From Rhodococcoides kroppenstedtii (GTDB lineage Bacteria > Actinomycetota > Actinomycetes > Mycobacteriales > Mycobacteriaceae), in contig NZ_FOJN01000002.1 in the NCBI RefSeq assembly GCF_900111805.1, forward strand, positions 248,001 through 312,000: a stretch of DNA of 64,000 nucleotides. The letters run 5' to 3'. The notes beneath the pieces are model-generated. The model was not told the origin of the DNA, did not search any database, and worked only from the letters and a program-made list of their open reading frames with translations. Positions within the stretch are counted from its first letter, which is position 1. Every line of letters begins with the position of its first letter. Both the position numbers and the translations under genes were made by a program. Shown in pieces: positions 1 to 9,503 of this stretch.

Positions 1-2830
1 CGGCGGTCGTGAGCGGACCGAGCAACCGCAGCAGGTCGGCCACGCCCTCCTTGTCGCGCGCCTTCCGATCCGCCGCGAGCCGCTGCAGTTCGGTCTCGGT
101 GTCGGCGACCACGGCGGCGTCGAGCAGGTCCCGCAGCTCCACCCGGCCGAGCAGCTCGGCGAGCAGCGAGGCGTCGAGAGACAGGGCGGCAGCGCGACGT
201 TCGGCCAGCGGCGAATCGCCCTCGTACATGAACTGACCCACGTACGAGAACAGCAGCGACGCTGCGAACGGCGACGGCGTGTCCGTGTCGACCGTCAGCA
301 CCCGGATCTGGCGCCGGGCGATACGGGTGCTCAGCGCCTCCAGCGACGGGAGGTCGTACACGTCCTGCAGGCACTCGCGGACCGTCTCGAGCAGGATCGG
401 GAACGTCGGGTACTTCCGCGCGACGTCCAGCAGCTGGGCGGCGCGCTGGCGCTGTTGCCACAGCGGCGCCCGCTTTCCGGGGTTACGACGCGGGAGAAGC
501 AGTGCGCGCGCGGCACATTCGCGGAACCGAGACGCGAACAGGGCGGACCCGCCCACCTGCTCGGTGACGATGTCGGCGATCTCGTCGCGATCGAACACGA
601 ACAGATCGGCGCCGGGCGGTTCGTCCTCGGTGTCGGGGAGCCGGACGATGATCCCGTCGTCCGACGCCGTCGGCTGGGAGTCGATGCCGAACCGCTCGAT
701 CAGCCGCGCGCCGACGGCCAGCGCCCACGGCGCGTGCACCTGCTGGCCGTAGGGCGAGTGCAGCACCAACCGCCAGTCGCCCAGCTCGTCCCGGAACCGC
801 TCCACCACGAGCGTGCGGTCGGTCGGCAGATGGCCGGTCGCCGTGCGCTGTTCGGCCAACAGCGCCAGCAGATTCGTCACGGCGTTGTCGTCCAGACCGC
901 CGGCAGACAACCTCTCGCGCATCGCGTCGTCGTCCGTCGCGGACCGCAGGAAGCCACCGAGGGCCTCACCGAGCTCGGCCGGACGCCCCAGCCCGTCCCC
1001 GTGCCAGAACGGGAGCCGGCCGGGTTGGCCGTACGCGGGGCTGACCAACACCCGATCGTGCGTGATCTCCTCGATGCGCCAACTGGTCGCGCCGAGGGCG
1101 AACACGTCGCCCACGCGGGACTCGTAGACCATCTCCTCGTCCAGTTCGCCCACCCGGCTGGCCTTCTCGCCGACCATGAAGACACCGAAGAGTCCGCGGT
1201 CCGGGATCGCGCCACCGGAGGTGACGGCCAACCGTTGAGCGCCGGGCCGGCCGGTCAGCGAGCCGCCGTCGCGGTCCCAGACCAGGCGCGGGCGGAGCTC
1301 GGCGAACTCGTCCGAGGGATACCGCCCGGACAACAGATCCAGGGTCGACTCGAAGGCGGACCGGGGCAGCGTCGCGAAATTGCCGGTGCGACGGACGGTG
1401 TCGAACCACTCGTCGGCGTCGATCGGTTCGAGCGCGCAGGCGGCGACGGTCTGCTGGGCGAGAATGTCGAGCGGATTGGCCGGTACCTGCAGGGCCTCGA
1501 TGTGACCCTCGGTCATCCGCTGGACCGTGACGGCGCAGTGGATGAGATCGGTGCGGTGCTTCGGAAAGAGCACACCGCGGGAGATCTCGCCGACCTGGTG
1601 CCCCGCGCGGCCCACCCGCTGCAGGCCGCTGGCCACCGACGGCGGCGCCTCCACCTGGACCACGAGATCGACTGCACCCATGTCGATGCCGAGCTCGAGG
1701 CTGCTGGTGGCCACGACGCACTTGAGGCGGCCGGACTTCAGGTCGTCCTCGATCAGGGCACGCTGATCCTTGCTGACGCTGCCGTGATGGGCGCGCGCGA
1801 GCAGGGGTTCCGATCCGTGGACCACCTCGCCGGAGGAGCCGATCTGCGACGGCGGCGCGTGGTCCGTGGGCACCCCCTCGCCGAGCCGTTCGGCGTACAC
1901 CTCGTTGAGGCGGGCGGTGAGCCGTTCCGACAGGCGCCGGGAGTTGGCGAACACGATCGACGACCGGTGTTCGAGCACGAGGTCGACGATCTGCGCCTCG
2001 ACGTGCGGCCAGATCGACCCCTGCTGCGGCGCCGCCGAGGCGGAGCCCTCCTGCGGCTCGGACGTGCCGAGCTCGGTCATGTCCTCCACCGGCACCCGCA
2101 CGGAGAGGTCGAAGGTCTTGGGGGACGTCGGGGCGACGATGCGGATGGGTGCGCTGCCGGTGAGGAACCGTCCGACCTCCTCGTGGGGACGCACGGTGGC
2201 CGAGAGTCCGATGCGCTGCGCGGGACGCTCCAACGCGGCGTCGAGCCGCTCGAGCGAGAGGGCGAGGTGGGCGCCGCGCTTGGTCCCGGCCACGGCGTGC
2301 ACCTCGTCGACGATGACGGTGTCGACCGTCTGCAGCGTCTCCCGGGCGGCCGAGGTCAGCATGAGAAACAGCGACTCCGGCGTGGTGATGAGGATGTCCG
2401 GCGGCGTCTTGAGCATGGCGCGCCGATCGGCGGGGCTGGTGTCACCGGAGCGAACGCCCACCGAGATCTCCGGCGGTGCGACCCCCTGCAGCTTGGCGGT
2501 CTGCGTGATCCCGACGAGGGGGGAGCGCAGGTTCCGCTCGACGTCGACGGCCAGCGCCTTGAGCGGCGAGACGTACAGCACGCGTGTACCCCGCTCCGCG
2601 TCGTCGTCGGTACCGGCGCCGCGCTGGACCAGCCGATCGAGCGCCCAGAGGAACGCCGAGAGGGTCTTGCCCGAGCCGGTGGGGGCCACGACCAGAGTGT
2701 GGGCCCCGCTCGAGATGGAGTCCCATGCGCCGAGCTGGGCTCCGGTGGGTGCGGGGAACGCACCCTCGAACCACGCGCGGGTGGGCGCGGAGAACCGGGC
2801 CAGAACCTCGTCCGACGGGGGAGTGCTCAC
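1..2830 (-). CDS. lhr: Lhr-type ATP-dependent DNA helicase (3' part cut off by window start)
   Basis: Large superfamily 2 helicase expected to act in DNA repair. It begins at GTG 2830 and runs off the left edge with about 943 codons visible. Seen in order: Walker A APTGSGKT near residue 50, a DEVH box in VIVDEVHAVAG, the LSAT motif, the helicase C-terminal half (SSLELGIDMGAVD, QRVGRAGHQ), then the long Lhr-specific region (SRVGDVFALGATSWRIEEI). GTG 2830 is chosen because the only nearby upstream ATG frame closes within four codons. The family is usually about 1500 residues, so roughly a third should lie outside. It stands upstream of no obvious operon partner. Family assignment is secure; the C-terminal part cannot be judged. 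Confidence 0.93.
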   Translation of the reverse strand, partial: MSTPPSDEVLARFSAPTRAWFEGAFPAPTGAQLGAWDSISSGAHTLVVAPTGSGKTLSAFLWALDRLVQRGAGTDDDAERGTRVLYVSPLKALAVDVERNLRSPLVGITQTAKLQGVAPPEISVGVRSGDTSPADRRAMLKTPPDILITTPESLFLMLTSAARETLQTVDTVIVDEVHAVAGTKRGAHLALSLERLDAALERPAQRIGLSATVRPHEEVGRFLTGSAPIRIVAPTSPKTFDLSVRVPVEDMTELGTSEPQEGSASAAPQQGSIWPHVEAQIVDLVLEHRSSIVFANSRRLSERLTARLNEVYAERLGEGVPTDHAPPSQIGSSGEVVHGSEPLLARAHHGSVSKDQRALIEDDLKSGRLKCVVATSSLELGIDMGAVDLVVQVEAPPSVASGLQRVGRAGHQVGEISRGVLFPKHRTDLIHCAVTVQRMTEGHIEALQVPANPLDILAQQTVAACALEPIDADEWFDTVRRTGNFATLPRSAFESTLDLLSGRYPSDEFAELRPRLVWDRDGGSLTGRPGAQRLAVTSGGAIPDRGLFGVFMVGEKASRVGELDEEMVYESRVGDVFALGATSWRIEEITHDRVLVSPAYGQPGRLPFWHGDGLGRPAELGEALGGFLRSATDDDAMRERLSAGGLDDNAVTNLLALLAEQRTATGHLPTDRTLVVERFRDELGDWRLVLHSPYGQQVHAPWALAVGARLIERFGIDSQPTASDDGIIVRLPDTEDEPPGADLFVFDRDEIADIVTEQVGGSALFASRFRECAARALLLPRRNPGKRAPLWQQRQRAAQLLDVARKYPTFPILLETVRECLQDVYDLPSLEALSTRIARRQIRVLTVDTDTPSPFAASLLFSYVGQFMYEGDSPLAERRAAALSLDASLLAELLGRVELRDLLDAAVVADTETELQRLAADRKARDKEGVADLLRLLGPLTTA

Positions 2831-2866
2831 CGGTCCATAGTGCACCGACCCACCGACACGGCCGCG

Positions 2867-3451
2867 TCAGATGTCCTCGAGCTTCTCCTCGCCGCGGTTG
2901 CGGAAGAACTTGAACCCGGGGATCCCGATGACGGCCTTGCGCACGTCCTTGGTCACCTCGAGCAGCTGGTGGATCTCCGGCGCGACGGTGTCCATGGTGG
3001 CCAGGATGGGCATGATCGCCTCCATCCGCTCCATGAGCTCGGGAAGTTGGTCGACCATGCGGATGGACGCGTCGAGCTCCTGCTCGGAGAAGTTGTCCAC
3101 GAAACGTCGACCGAGGGGAATGCCGCGGTCCGCGATCGGCTGGATGTCGGCGATCATGGCCCGCGCTCGCTCCGACGCGTCGCCGGCCCCGACGATCACC
3201 CCCGCCGCGTCGTCCGTGGTCCGTGCGGCTGCCTCGATCACCCCGCCGGCGCGGGCGGTGATCTCCTCGATGGACGTGATCAGCGCGTCGACCCGGGAGA
3301 ACAGGTCGTCGATACGCGACGGCAGAGCGGCGACGAGAACCACGGTGTCCACCGACCAGGACACCGTCGCCCGCATCAGCGCGACGGCGGTGCCCACGGA
3401 CGGTACCGGCAGTCGCACGGTTCGTACCTCGACTTCTCGGTCCGCCGTCAT
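2867..3451 (-). CDS. Conserved actinobacterial protein of unknown function, helical
   Basis: A 194-residue protein with ATG start at 3451. I do not recognise a catalytic domain. The middle is Ala/Asp/Arg-rich with regular heptad-like spacing (residues about 45-150), suggesting long helices. It ends in a basic stretch, KFFRNRGEEKLEDI. A hydrophobic stretch near residues 33-45 (VDTVVLVAALPS) is too short for a clear membrane segment. Related small proteins occur in Mycobacteriales and some carry misleading RuBisCO-like names; nothing here supports that. It lies just upstream of lhr on the same strand with a 36-bp gap, so cotranscription with lhr is possible. Confidence 0.7.
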   Translation of the reverse strand: MTADREVEVRTVRLPVPSVGTAVALMRATVSWSVDTVVLVAALPSRIDDLFSRVDALITSIEEITARAGGVIEAAARTTDDAAGVIVGAGDASERARAMIADIQPIADRGIPLGRRFVDNFSEQELDASIRMVDQLPELMERMEAIMPILATMDTVAPEIHQLLEVTKDVRKAVIGIPGFKFFRNRGEEKLEDI

Positions 3452-3550
3452 CGTCCAACTATGTCATCCCGCGTCCCCGAGTTCGTTCCGGGCGCGTGAG
3501 GGGTATCACAGGACCGGGCTCCGCCGCGGGAGGTCCGTAACCTCGGTTCC

Positions 3551-4717
3551 ATGAAGGTCTTCGTCACGGGTGCCAGCGGCTACATCGGCTCTCGGCTGGT
3601 CGCATCCCTGGTCACGGACGGCGCCGAGGTGGTCGTGGGCTCGCGGACGCCGGACCGGTTGCGGACGTTCGACTGGCACGACTCCGTCACCACGGTCCGC
3701 CTCGACGTCACCGACGCCGACTCCTGCCGGGACGCCCTCGGCGCGTCGTCCGTCGACGTCGCCTACTACCTGGTCCACGCCATCGGGGAGTCGGGGTACC
3801 GCCGCACGGACCTCGACTCGGCCCGGCACTTCGCGGAGGCGGCGCGCGGCGCCGGCGTCGGTCGCATCGTCTACCTGGGCGGGTTCGTGCCCGAGGGCGA
3901 GGAGCTGTCCGAGCACCTCGCCAGCCGCGCCGAGGTCGGAGAGGCGTTGCAGGTCGACGGGATCGAGGTGGTGTGGCTGCGGGCCGCGATCGTGATCGGC
4001 GCCGGCTCGACGTCGTTCGAGATGATGCGCTACCTCGCGGATCGACTGCCGGTCCTGCCGCTGCCGACGTGGTTGGACAAGCCCGTGCAGCCCATCGCGG
4101 TCGACGACGTCGTGTACTACCTGCGGGCGACGGCGGACGAGTCGGTGCCGGCCGGGGCGTACGACATCGCCGGTCCCGAGGTGCTGCCGTACCGCGACCT
4201 CGTCTTCGCCTACGTGCGTGCCGCGCGCCTGCACCGTCTGGGTGTGCCGACGCCGCCCGTGCCCACCAAGCTGGCCGGGTTCGTCATCGGTCGGTTGATT
4301 CCCGTCCCCGGGCTTCTCGCCGACGATCTGGTGCAGTCGCTGGTGAACTCGATGACGGCGTCGGAGAAGCGCATCGAGCGCTACGTTCCCGATCCGGACG
4401 GGGGACTCACCGGCGTCGACGACGCGATGCGTCGCAGTCTGCTGGGCGCCGGGCACCCGCGGTCGGTGAGCCGCAACCCGGATTCACTGCGCCTCGCGGA
4501 CTCCGACGCCGAGTGGACGGGCGGTGACGTCCGGACCATTCGTCGCTACGGTGCCGACCTGTTCGGCGAGGACGGCTGGAAGTTGATGGAGTCGCTCGGT
4601 GCGGGCGCCGTCCTGTACTCGTGGCCGATCGCGCCGGTGGTCCGCACCAACCTCGACGTGGCCGCGAGCGTGGTTGGCACCGTCTCCGCACGGGTACGGT
4701 CCCTCCTGCACCGCTGA
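3551..4717 (+). CDS. NAD(P)-binding SDR-family protein (atypical short-chain dehydrogenase/epimerase-like)
   Basis: A 388-residue protein with an N-terminal Rossmann fold: dinucleotide-binding motif TGASGYIGSRL at residues 6-16, the second-strand GSRTPDR region, and a YYLVHAIG segment near residues 73-80. The active-site Tyr-xxx-Lys typical of classical SDRs is not evident, so it belongs with the atypical NAD(P)H-binding proteins that resemble nucleoside-diphosphate-sugar epimerases. The C-terminal 100 residues have no recognised function. It is transcribed toward the CPBP protease gene with a 25-bp gap, so the two may be coexpressed. Substrate unknown. Confidence 0.8.
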   Translation: MKVFVTGASGYIGSRLVASLVTDGAEVVVGSRTPDRLRTFDWHDSVTTVRLDVTDADSCRDALGASSVDVAYYLVHAIGESGYRRTDLDSARHFAEAARGAGVGRIVYLGGFVPEGEELSEHLASRAEVGEALQVDGIEVVWLRAAIVIGAGSTSFEMMRYLADRLPVLPLPTWLDKPVQPIAVDDVVYYLRATADESVPAGAYDIAGPEVLPYRDLVFAYVRAARLHRLGVPTPPVPTKLAGFVIGRLIPVPGLLADDLVQSLVNSMTASEKRIERYVPDPDGGLTGVDDAMRRSLLGAGHPRSVSRNPDSLRLADSDAEWTGGDVRTIRRYGADLFGEDGWKLMESLGAGAVLYSWPIAPVVRTNLDVAASVVGTVSARVRSLLHR

Positions 4718-4742
4718 CCCGAAAGGACGGTGAGGTTCGCCC

Positions 4743-5453
4743 ATGGTGTCCTGGCAGACCCGGATGGAGAGCGTCGTCCGGTCGGCGCTGGTCGACAAGG
4801 TCGATCGCGATCACACCGAGACCGATCGCGCCTTCCTGCGACGTCGCATCGTCGTCGGGATCGTGCTGGTGGTCGGGGCGACGCTGCTCGGGATCTCGCT
4901 GTCGGTGAAGCCGGGCGATCCGCTGTTCTACACGCTGACCATCGCGCTCGCGCTGGTGTGGATCGTGGGCGGGTTCCTCTCCGGCCCGCTGCATCTCGGG
5001 CGCATACCGTTCCGCGGGCACCTGCGCCGCCCGATCCTGACCCCGATCGCGATCGGGCTCGCCGCGGGTGGGGTGTTCGTCGTCGGCGCGCTGATCGTGC
5101 GGGAGATCCCCCCGCTGCGGGACTTCACCGCGAACGTCCTCGACCACGCGCGCGTCGGTCCGTTGGCCCTGATCGTGTTCATCACGCTCTTCAACGGCCT
5201 GGCCGAGGAGATCTTCTTCCGCGGCGCGCTGTTCGCGGCCATCGGTCGCGGGCGCCCGGTGCTGATCTCGACGATCGTCTACACCATCGCCACCCTCGCG
5301 ACGGGCAACCCGATGCTGGGGTTTGCCGCCATCACGCTCGGGTTCGTCCTGGGTCTCGAACGGCGGGCGTCGGGCGGCATCCTCGCGCCCATCCTGACCC
5401 ACGTCTCGTGGTCGACGGTCATGGTGTTCGCCATGCCCCCGCTGTTCGCATGA
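4743..5453 (+). CDS. CPBP family intramembrane metalloprotease
   Basis: A 236-residue integral membrane protein with several hydrophobic helices (about residues 35-60, 62-80, 95-115, 138-160, 175-200, 215-235). The CPBP (Abi/CAAX-protease-like) signature is visible: EEIFFRG at about residues 160-166 (EExxxR) and a later His motif THVSW near residue 225. Family members cleave membrane-embedded substrates; the bacterial substrate cannot be predicted. Its stop overlaps the start of the Lrp-type regulator (ATGA at 5450-5453), which implies translational coupling. Confidence 0.88.
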   Translation: MVSWQTRMESVVRSALVDKVDRDHTETDRAFLRRRIVVGIVLVVGATLLGISLSVKPGDPLFYTLTIALALVWIVGGFLSGPLHLGRIPFRGHLRRPILTPIAIGLAAGGVFVVGALIVREIPPLRDFTANVLDHARVGPLALIVFITLFNGLAEEIFFRGALFAAIGRGRPVLISTIVYTIATLATGNPMLGFAAITLGFVLGLERRASGGILAPILTHVSWSTVMVFAMPPLFA

Positions 5454-5896
5454 ACGCACCGCGGACCACGCTGGACGCCGTCGACACGGTGATCGTCGCG
5501 GAACTGGTCCGGGACGGGCGGGCCACGCTCGCCCATCTCGCGGAGAGAGCGGGTCTGTCGGTGTCCGCGGTGCAGGCGCGCGTGCGCCGACTCGAGGCGT
5601 CGGGCGTCGTGCTGGGCTACACCGCGCGCGTCGACCACGAGGTGCTCGGGACGCCGCTGACGGCGTTCGTGGCCATCACCCCGCTCGACCCCACGGCGCC
5701 GGACGACGCCCCGGCGCGGCTGCGTGAGCTCGACGGGGTCCGCGCCTGCCATTCCGTGGCCGGCGAGGACAGCTACGTCCTGCTGGTCCGGGTGGGATCC
5801 TCTCGGGACCTCGAACACCTGCTGCAGCGGATTCGCACCACCGCCGGGGTGAACACGCGCAGCACCATCGTCCTGCAGACCTTCTACGACGAATGA
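5450..5896 (+). CDS. Lrp/AsnC family transcriptional regulator
   Basis: A 148-residue regulator. The N-terminal winged helix-turn-helix covers about residues 8-55 (ATLAHLAERAGLSVSAVQAR, with RVRRLEASGVVLGY following), and the C-terminal effector domain with the ferredoxin-like RAM fold covers 70-148. Lrp/AsnC proteins form dimers and octamers and often sense amino acids. The ATG at 5450 overlaps the stop of the CPBP gene by four bases. The target is probably local or amino-acid related, but no operator could be assigned. Confidence 0.92.
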   Translation: MNAPRTTLDAVDTVIVAELVRDGRATLAHLAERAGLSVSAVQARVRRLEASGVVLGYTARVDHEVLGTPLTAFVAITPLDPTAPDDAPARLRELDGVRACHSVAGEDSYVLLVRVGSSRDLEHLLQRIRTTAGVNTRSTIVLQTFYDE

Positions 5897-5916
5897 GACG
5901 GGTTAGACGGACCGGC

Positions 5917-5939
5917 CGTGGGGGCATACAGCCCCCATG
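5917..5939 (+). promoter_or_regulatory. Hairpin covering the methyltransferase start codon
   Basis: The sequence CGTGGGGGC, loop ATACA, GCCCCCATG folds into a stem of nine pairs including one G-U wobble. The right arm contains the ATG of the downstream gene (5937-5939). It could be a short terminator for the Lrp gene or a structure limiting translation initiation at 5937. If it forms, the second ATG at 5943 would be the freer start. Confidence 0.4.
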
Positions 5940-6452
5940 CCGATGAGTTCGACAGAAGGTAAGTCCTGGACCCGCGATCGCGTCTTCGCGCTGGCCGAGG
6001 AGGGTCCGGTATCCGTGCTGGACATCGGACCGGGAGTGGGAACGTACGCCAAGCTGCTGGCCGGTCAGCACGTGAGCCGGCTGACGGGCATCGAGATCTG
6101 GCAGCCCTACGTCGACACCTACCGGCTGCACGAGTACTACGACGAGATCGTCGTCGGCGACGCCCGGAAGGTCGACCTTCCGAAGGCGGACGTGGTGATC
6201 GTCGGTGACGTCGCCGAACACATGACGGAGGCGGACGCACTCACGCTGTGGGAGCGCTGCGCGGAGGCGGCGGGCAAGGCCGTGTACCTCTCCATCCCGA
6301 TCGTGCACTACCCACAGCACGAGATCGAGGGCAATCCGCACGAGATCCACGTGGACGAGGATTGGAACCACGAGCGCGTTCTCGCCTCGTTCACCGGCAT
6401 CGGCGCGTGGGAACTCGGCAGCGAGGTCGGCGTCTACGAACGACGGGTCTGA
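5937..6452 (+). CDS. Class I SAM-dependent methyltransferase
   Basis: A 171-residue protein with a Rossmann-type methyltransferase core: motif I VLDIGPGVGTYAKLL at about residues 24-38, an acidic ribose-binding region (TGIEIWQPYVDTY), and a motif IV-like stretch ADVVIVGDVAEHM near residues 83-95. The C-terminus is short. Substrate is unknown; the compact size fits small-molecule or sugar methyltransferases. The start is ATG 5937 or 5943; no good Shine-Dalgarno separates either from the hairpin. The 3' end overlaps the convergent HAD gene by 19 bp. Confidence 0.85.
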   Translation: MPMSSTEGKSWTRDRVFALAEEGPVSVLDIGPGVGTYAKLLAGQHVSRLTGIEIWQPYVDTYRLHEYYDEIVVGDARKVDLPKADVVIVGDVAEHMTEADALTLWERCAEAAGKAVYLSIPIVHYPQHEIEGNPHEIHVDEDWNHERVLASFTGIGAWELGSEVGVYERRV

Positions 6453-7156
6453 GCGAGCACGGCGCCGAGCTCCACGAGGTCGCGGACCACGATGTCCCAG
6501 TCGCCCGTCGGTCCCGGATCCGCACCGTCGGGCCCGTGTTCGAGCGGGCGGCGCACGAACGCCGTCCGCAGGCCGCAGGCCTGCGCCGCCGCAAGATCGT
6601 CGTTGTGCGCTGCGACCATCAGGCAGCGGCCCGGCTCGAGGTCGAGGAGCTCGGCGGTCCGTAGATAGCTCTCCGGCGTCGGCTTGTACGCCCGGACGAC
6701 CTGCGCGCCGAGAATCGTGTCCCACGGCAACCCCGCGTTCCGGGCCATGTTCAGCAGCAGGGAGACGTTGCCGTTGGACAGCGGAGCCACCGGCATCAGC
6801 TGCCGGATCGCCGCGAGACCGGCGACCGAATCCGGCCACGGCGGGAGCGCGTGCCAGGCCGCGTTCAGCGCGTCGACGGCCTCGTCGTCCGCATCGAGGT
6901 CGAGTTCGGACAGCAGCTCCACCAAGTTCTCCCGATGCAGGACGTCGAGGGCGGTGAAACCCCGCGTGCCGTCCCGGATCGGCTGCATCGACGGCTGATA
7001 CCGGGCGCGCCACCGGTCCGCGAACTCGAACGGATCGAGGTCGACGCGATCGGGTGCGTGAGCCGCGAACCAATGACGTGCGTCCGACGCGATGCCGGAC
7101 CGCCAGTCCACGACGGTGCCGAAGACGTCGAACAGCGCGACGCGGACGTCCATCAT
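6434..7156 (-). CDS. HAD superfamily hydrolase, haloacid dehalogenase type II
   Basis: A 240-residue (or 239 if the second Met is used) L-2-haloacid dehalogenase-like enzyme. Catalytic nucleophile motif ALFDVFGTVVDW lies at residues 7-18, SNGN (motif II) near 125, the Lys-containing VVRAYKPTPESY near 155, and an acidic motif MVAAHNDDLAAA near 180. The order and the FGTVVDW form are typical of type II dehalogenases. It is translationally coupled to the DUF1707 gene: the stop of that gene overlaps ATG 7156. The physiological substrate may be a halogenated acid or a phosphate ester. Confidence 0.9.
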   Translation of the reverse strand: MMDVRVALFDVFGTVVDWRSGIASDARHWFAAHAPDRVDLDPFEFADRWRARYQPSMQPIRDGTRGFTALDVLHRENLVELLSELDLDADDEAVDALNAAWHALPPWPDSVAGLAAIRQLMPVAPLSNGNVSLLLNMARNAGLPWDTILGAQVVRAYKPTPESYLRTAELLDLEPGRCLMVAAHNDDLAAAQACGLRTAFVRRPLEHGPDGADPGPTGDWDIVVRDLVELGAVLAQTRRS

Positions 7157-7557
7157 CGGTCGTCGCGGCCGGCGAAGAGGATCGCCCCCGCCGCCGGGAT
7201 CGCGAGGAACCACAGCCAGGTGCCGGTCACGAAGAACAGCACCAGCGCCGCGATCGGCACCAGGGCCATGACAGCGCGTCGCCAGTCGCGGCCGGCGTCG
7301 GTCTTCGGCGCACCCGTCTCGGACGAGACGGACGGCGCAGACGCTGCCGTCGCCGAGGGCACCAGGTCCGCTGCGGCGCCGGGGAGATCGGCGAACAGGG
7401 GGACCAACTCGCCCCGGGTCACGGCGCGACCGGCCGCCGCCGACCGCTCGTCGAACTCGGCGGGCGAGAGGCGTCCGGCGGCGAAATGCTCCCCGAGCAG
7501 CGAGAATGCACGTTCGCGCTCCGCGGTACCGATACGCACGTCCGGACTGTCGGCCAT
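7153..7557 (-). CDS. DUF1707 (SHOCT-like) membrane protein
   Basis: A 134-residue protein. The N-terminal 50 residues match the actinobacterial DUF1707 pattern: RIGTAERERAFSLLGEHFAA, then GRLSPAEFDERSAAA, a SHOCT-like helical module. A short linker is followed by two hydrophobic segments (about 96-112 and 114-128), indicating membrane anchoring. Function is unknown; such domains often sit on small membrane proteins. It follows accA3 on the same strand after 44 bp and overlaps the HAD gene. Confidence 0.88.
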   Translation of the reverse strand: MADSPDVRIGTAERERAFSLLGEHFAAGRLSPAEFDERSAAAGRAVTRGELVPLFADLPGAAADLVPSATAASAPSVSSETGAPKTDAGRDWRRAVMALVPIAALVLFFVTGTWLWFLAIPAAGAILFAGRDDR

Positions 7558-7601
7558 GCCGCGAGCCTAGACCGTCCGCCCGATACCGCGGGGCGCACGC
7601 G

Positions 7602-9398
7602 TCACTTCAGTTCGGCGAGCACCGTGCCCTGGGTGATGGCAGCGCCGGGCTCGACCGACAGGCCGGTCACCACACCGTCCTTGTGGGCGTTGACGGGGTT
7701 CTCCATCTTCATGGCCTCGAGGACGGCGATGAGGTCGCCCGCGGAGACCTCCTGACCCTCGGTGACCGCGACCTTGACGACGGTGCCCTGCATGGGAGCG
7801 GTGACGGCGTCACCGGATGCGGCACCCCCGCCGCCGCCGCCCCGCTTGCGCGGCGTCGGCTTGCGGCGCACGGCACCGCCGGCGGCGGCTGCTCCGCCGG
7901 TACCGATCGAGAACGCTCCCGGCAGCGACACCTCGAGGCGACGGCCACCGACCTCGACCACGACGTTCTGCCGGGGAGCGTCGTCGCCCTCCTCGATCGG
8001 GGCGCCGGCGGTGAAGGGTTCGACGGTGTTGTTCCACTCCGTCTCGATCCACCGGGTGTGCACGTCGAAGCCGTCCTCGGTGCCGATGAAGGCAGGGTCG
8101 GAGACGACGGCGCGGTGGAACGGGATCACCGTGGCGAGGCCCTCGACCGTGAACTCGGCGAGGGCGCGACGGGAGCGGGCCAACGCTTCCTCACGCGTGG
8201 CGCCGGTGACGATCAGCTTGGCCAGCATGGAGTCGAACTGTCCGCCGATGACCGAGCCCGACTCGACACCGGAATCGACGCGCACGCCGGGGCCCTCCGG
8301 GGCGACGAACCTGGTGACGGGGCCGGGGGCGGGGAGGAAGCCGCGGCCGGCGTCCTCGCCGTTGATGCGGAACTCGAACGAGTGCCCGCGCGGGGTCGGG
8401 TCCTCGGAGATGGAGAGCTCGTCGCCGTTGGCGATGCGGAACTGCTGCAGCACCAGGTCGATACCGGAGGTCTCCTCGGTGACGGGGTGTTCGACCTGCA
8501 GACGGGTGTTGACCTCGAGGAAGGAAACCAGACCGTCCTGGCCCACCAGGTACTCGACCGTGCCGGCGCCGTAGTACCCGGCCTCGCGGCAGATGGCCTT
8601 GGCGGAGCTGTGGATCGCCTCGCGCTGCTCGTCGGTGAGGAACGGTGCGGGGGCCTCCTCGACGAGCTTCTGGAACCGACGCTGCAGCGAGCAGTCGCGC
8701 GTGCCGGCGACGACGACGTTGCCGTGCTGGTCCGCGATGACCTGCGCCTCGACGTGGCGGGGCTTGTCGAGGTAGCGCTCGACGAAGCACTCACCGCGAC
8801 CGAACGCGGCCACGGCCTCGCGAGTGGCGGAGTCGAACAGTTCGGGGATCTCCTCGCGGGTGCGGGCGACCTTCATCCCGCGGCCACCGCCACCGAACGC
8901 CGCCTTGATGGCGATCGGCAGGCCGTGCTCGTCGGCGAACGCGAGGATCTCGTCGGCGTCCTTCACCGGCTCCGACGTGCCGGGGACCGACGGCGCCTTC
9001 GCGCGCGCGGCGATGTGACGGGCGGTGACCTTGTCGCCCAGATCGCGGATGGACTGGGGGGACGGCCCGATCCAGATGAGCCCGGCGTCGATCACGGCCT
9101 GAGCGAAGTCCGCGTTCTCGGAGAGGAAGCCGTAGCCGGGGTGCACCGCATCCGCACCGGACTTGGTCGCCGCGTCGACGATCTTGGCGATGTCGAGGTA
9201 CGACTCGGCGGAAGTCTGGCCACCGAGCGCGAACGCCTCGTCCGCCAGTCGGACGAAGGGGGCATCGGCGTCGGGATCGGCGTAGACCGCGACGGAGGTG
9301 TAGCCGGCATCGGCCGCAGCTCGGATCACTCGAACGGCGATCTCGCCGCGGTTGGCGACGAGGACCTTGCTGATACGAGACGTGGCATGGCTGGGCAC
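7602..9398 (-). CDS. accA3: Acyl-CoA carboxylase alpha subunit (biotin carboxylase plus biotin carboxyl carrier)
   Basis: A 598-residue subunit of the acetyl-/propionyl-/long-chain acyl-CoA carboxylases that supply malonyl- and methylmalonyl-CoA for fatty and mycolic acids. The biotin carboxylase N-terminal domain ([18 protein letters not shown]), the ATP-grasp domain ([10 protein letters not shown]), the C-terminal biotin carboxylase domain and a biotinyl domain with [10 protein letters not shown] (biotinyl Lys at about residue 564) appear in order. An AGGAGG five bases before GTG 9398 fixes the start. The neighbouring order recalls the mycobacterial accA3 locus, but here a PapA-like gene lies immediately upstream. 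It should pair with AccD5 and AccE encoded farther on. Confidence 0.97.
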   Translation of the reverse strand: MPSHATSRISKVLVANRGEIAVRVIRAAADAGYTSVAVYADPDADAPFVRLADEAFALGGQTSAESYLDIAKIVDAATKSGADAVHPGYGFLSENADFAQAVIDAGLIWIGPSPQSIRDLGDKVTARHIAARAKAPSVPGTSEPVKDADEILAFADEHGLPIAIKAAFGGGGRGMKVARTREEIPELFDSATREAVAAFGRGECFVERYLDKPRHVEAQVIADQHGNVVVAGTRDCSLQRRFQKLVEEAPAPFLTDEQREAIHSSAKAICREAGYYGAGTVEYLVGQDGLVSFLEVNTRLQVEHPVTEETSGIDLVLQQFRIANGDELSISEDPTPRGHSFEFRINGEDAGRGFLPAPGPVTRFVAPEGPGVRVDSGVESGSVIGGQFDSMLAKLIVTGATREEALARSRRALAEFTVEGLATVIPFHRAVVSDPAFIGTEDGFDVHTRWIETEWNNTVEPFTAGAPIEEGDDAPRQNVVVEVGGRRLEVSLPGAFSIGTGGAAAAGGAVRRKPTPRKRGGGGGGAASGDAVTAPMQGTVVKVAVTEGQEVSAGDLIAVLEAMKMENPVNAHKDGVVTGLSVEPGAAITQGTVLAELK

Positions 9399-9503
9399 GA
9401 AGCCTCCTGTGGGGGTCGAAGGGTCACGGACGCGTCCGGACGTGGACGTACGCACCCGAGCGAACGCGGGCGCCACGTCGAATGGACGTCCTTGTATCGA
9501 AGT

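Noticed and set aside
455..3499. Long open frame on the plus strand antisense to lhr
   Set aside because: It is a GC-rich shadow: the minus frame has clear helicase motifs while this one is low-complexity Arg/Gly/His/Asp-rich sequence with no family resemblance. The same holds for 23348-26383 (plus), 43358-45913 (minus) and 58666-60444 (minus).
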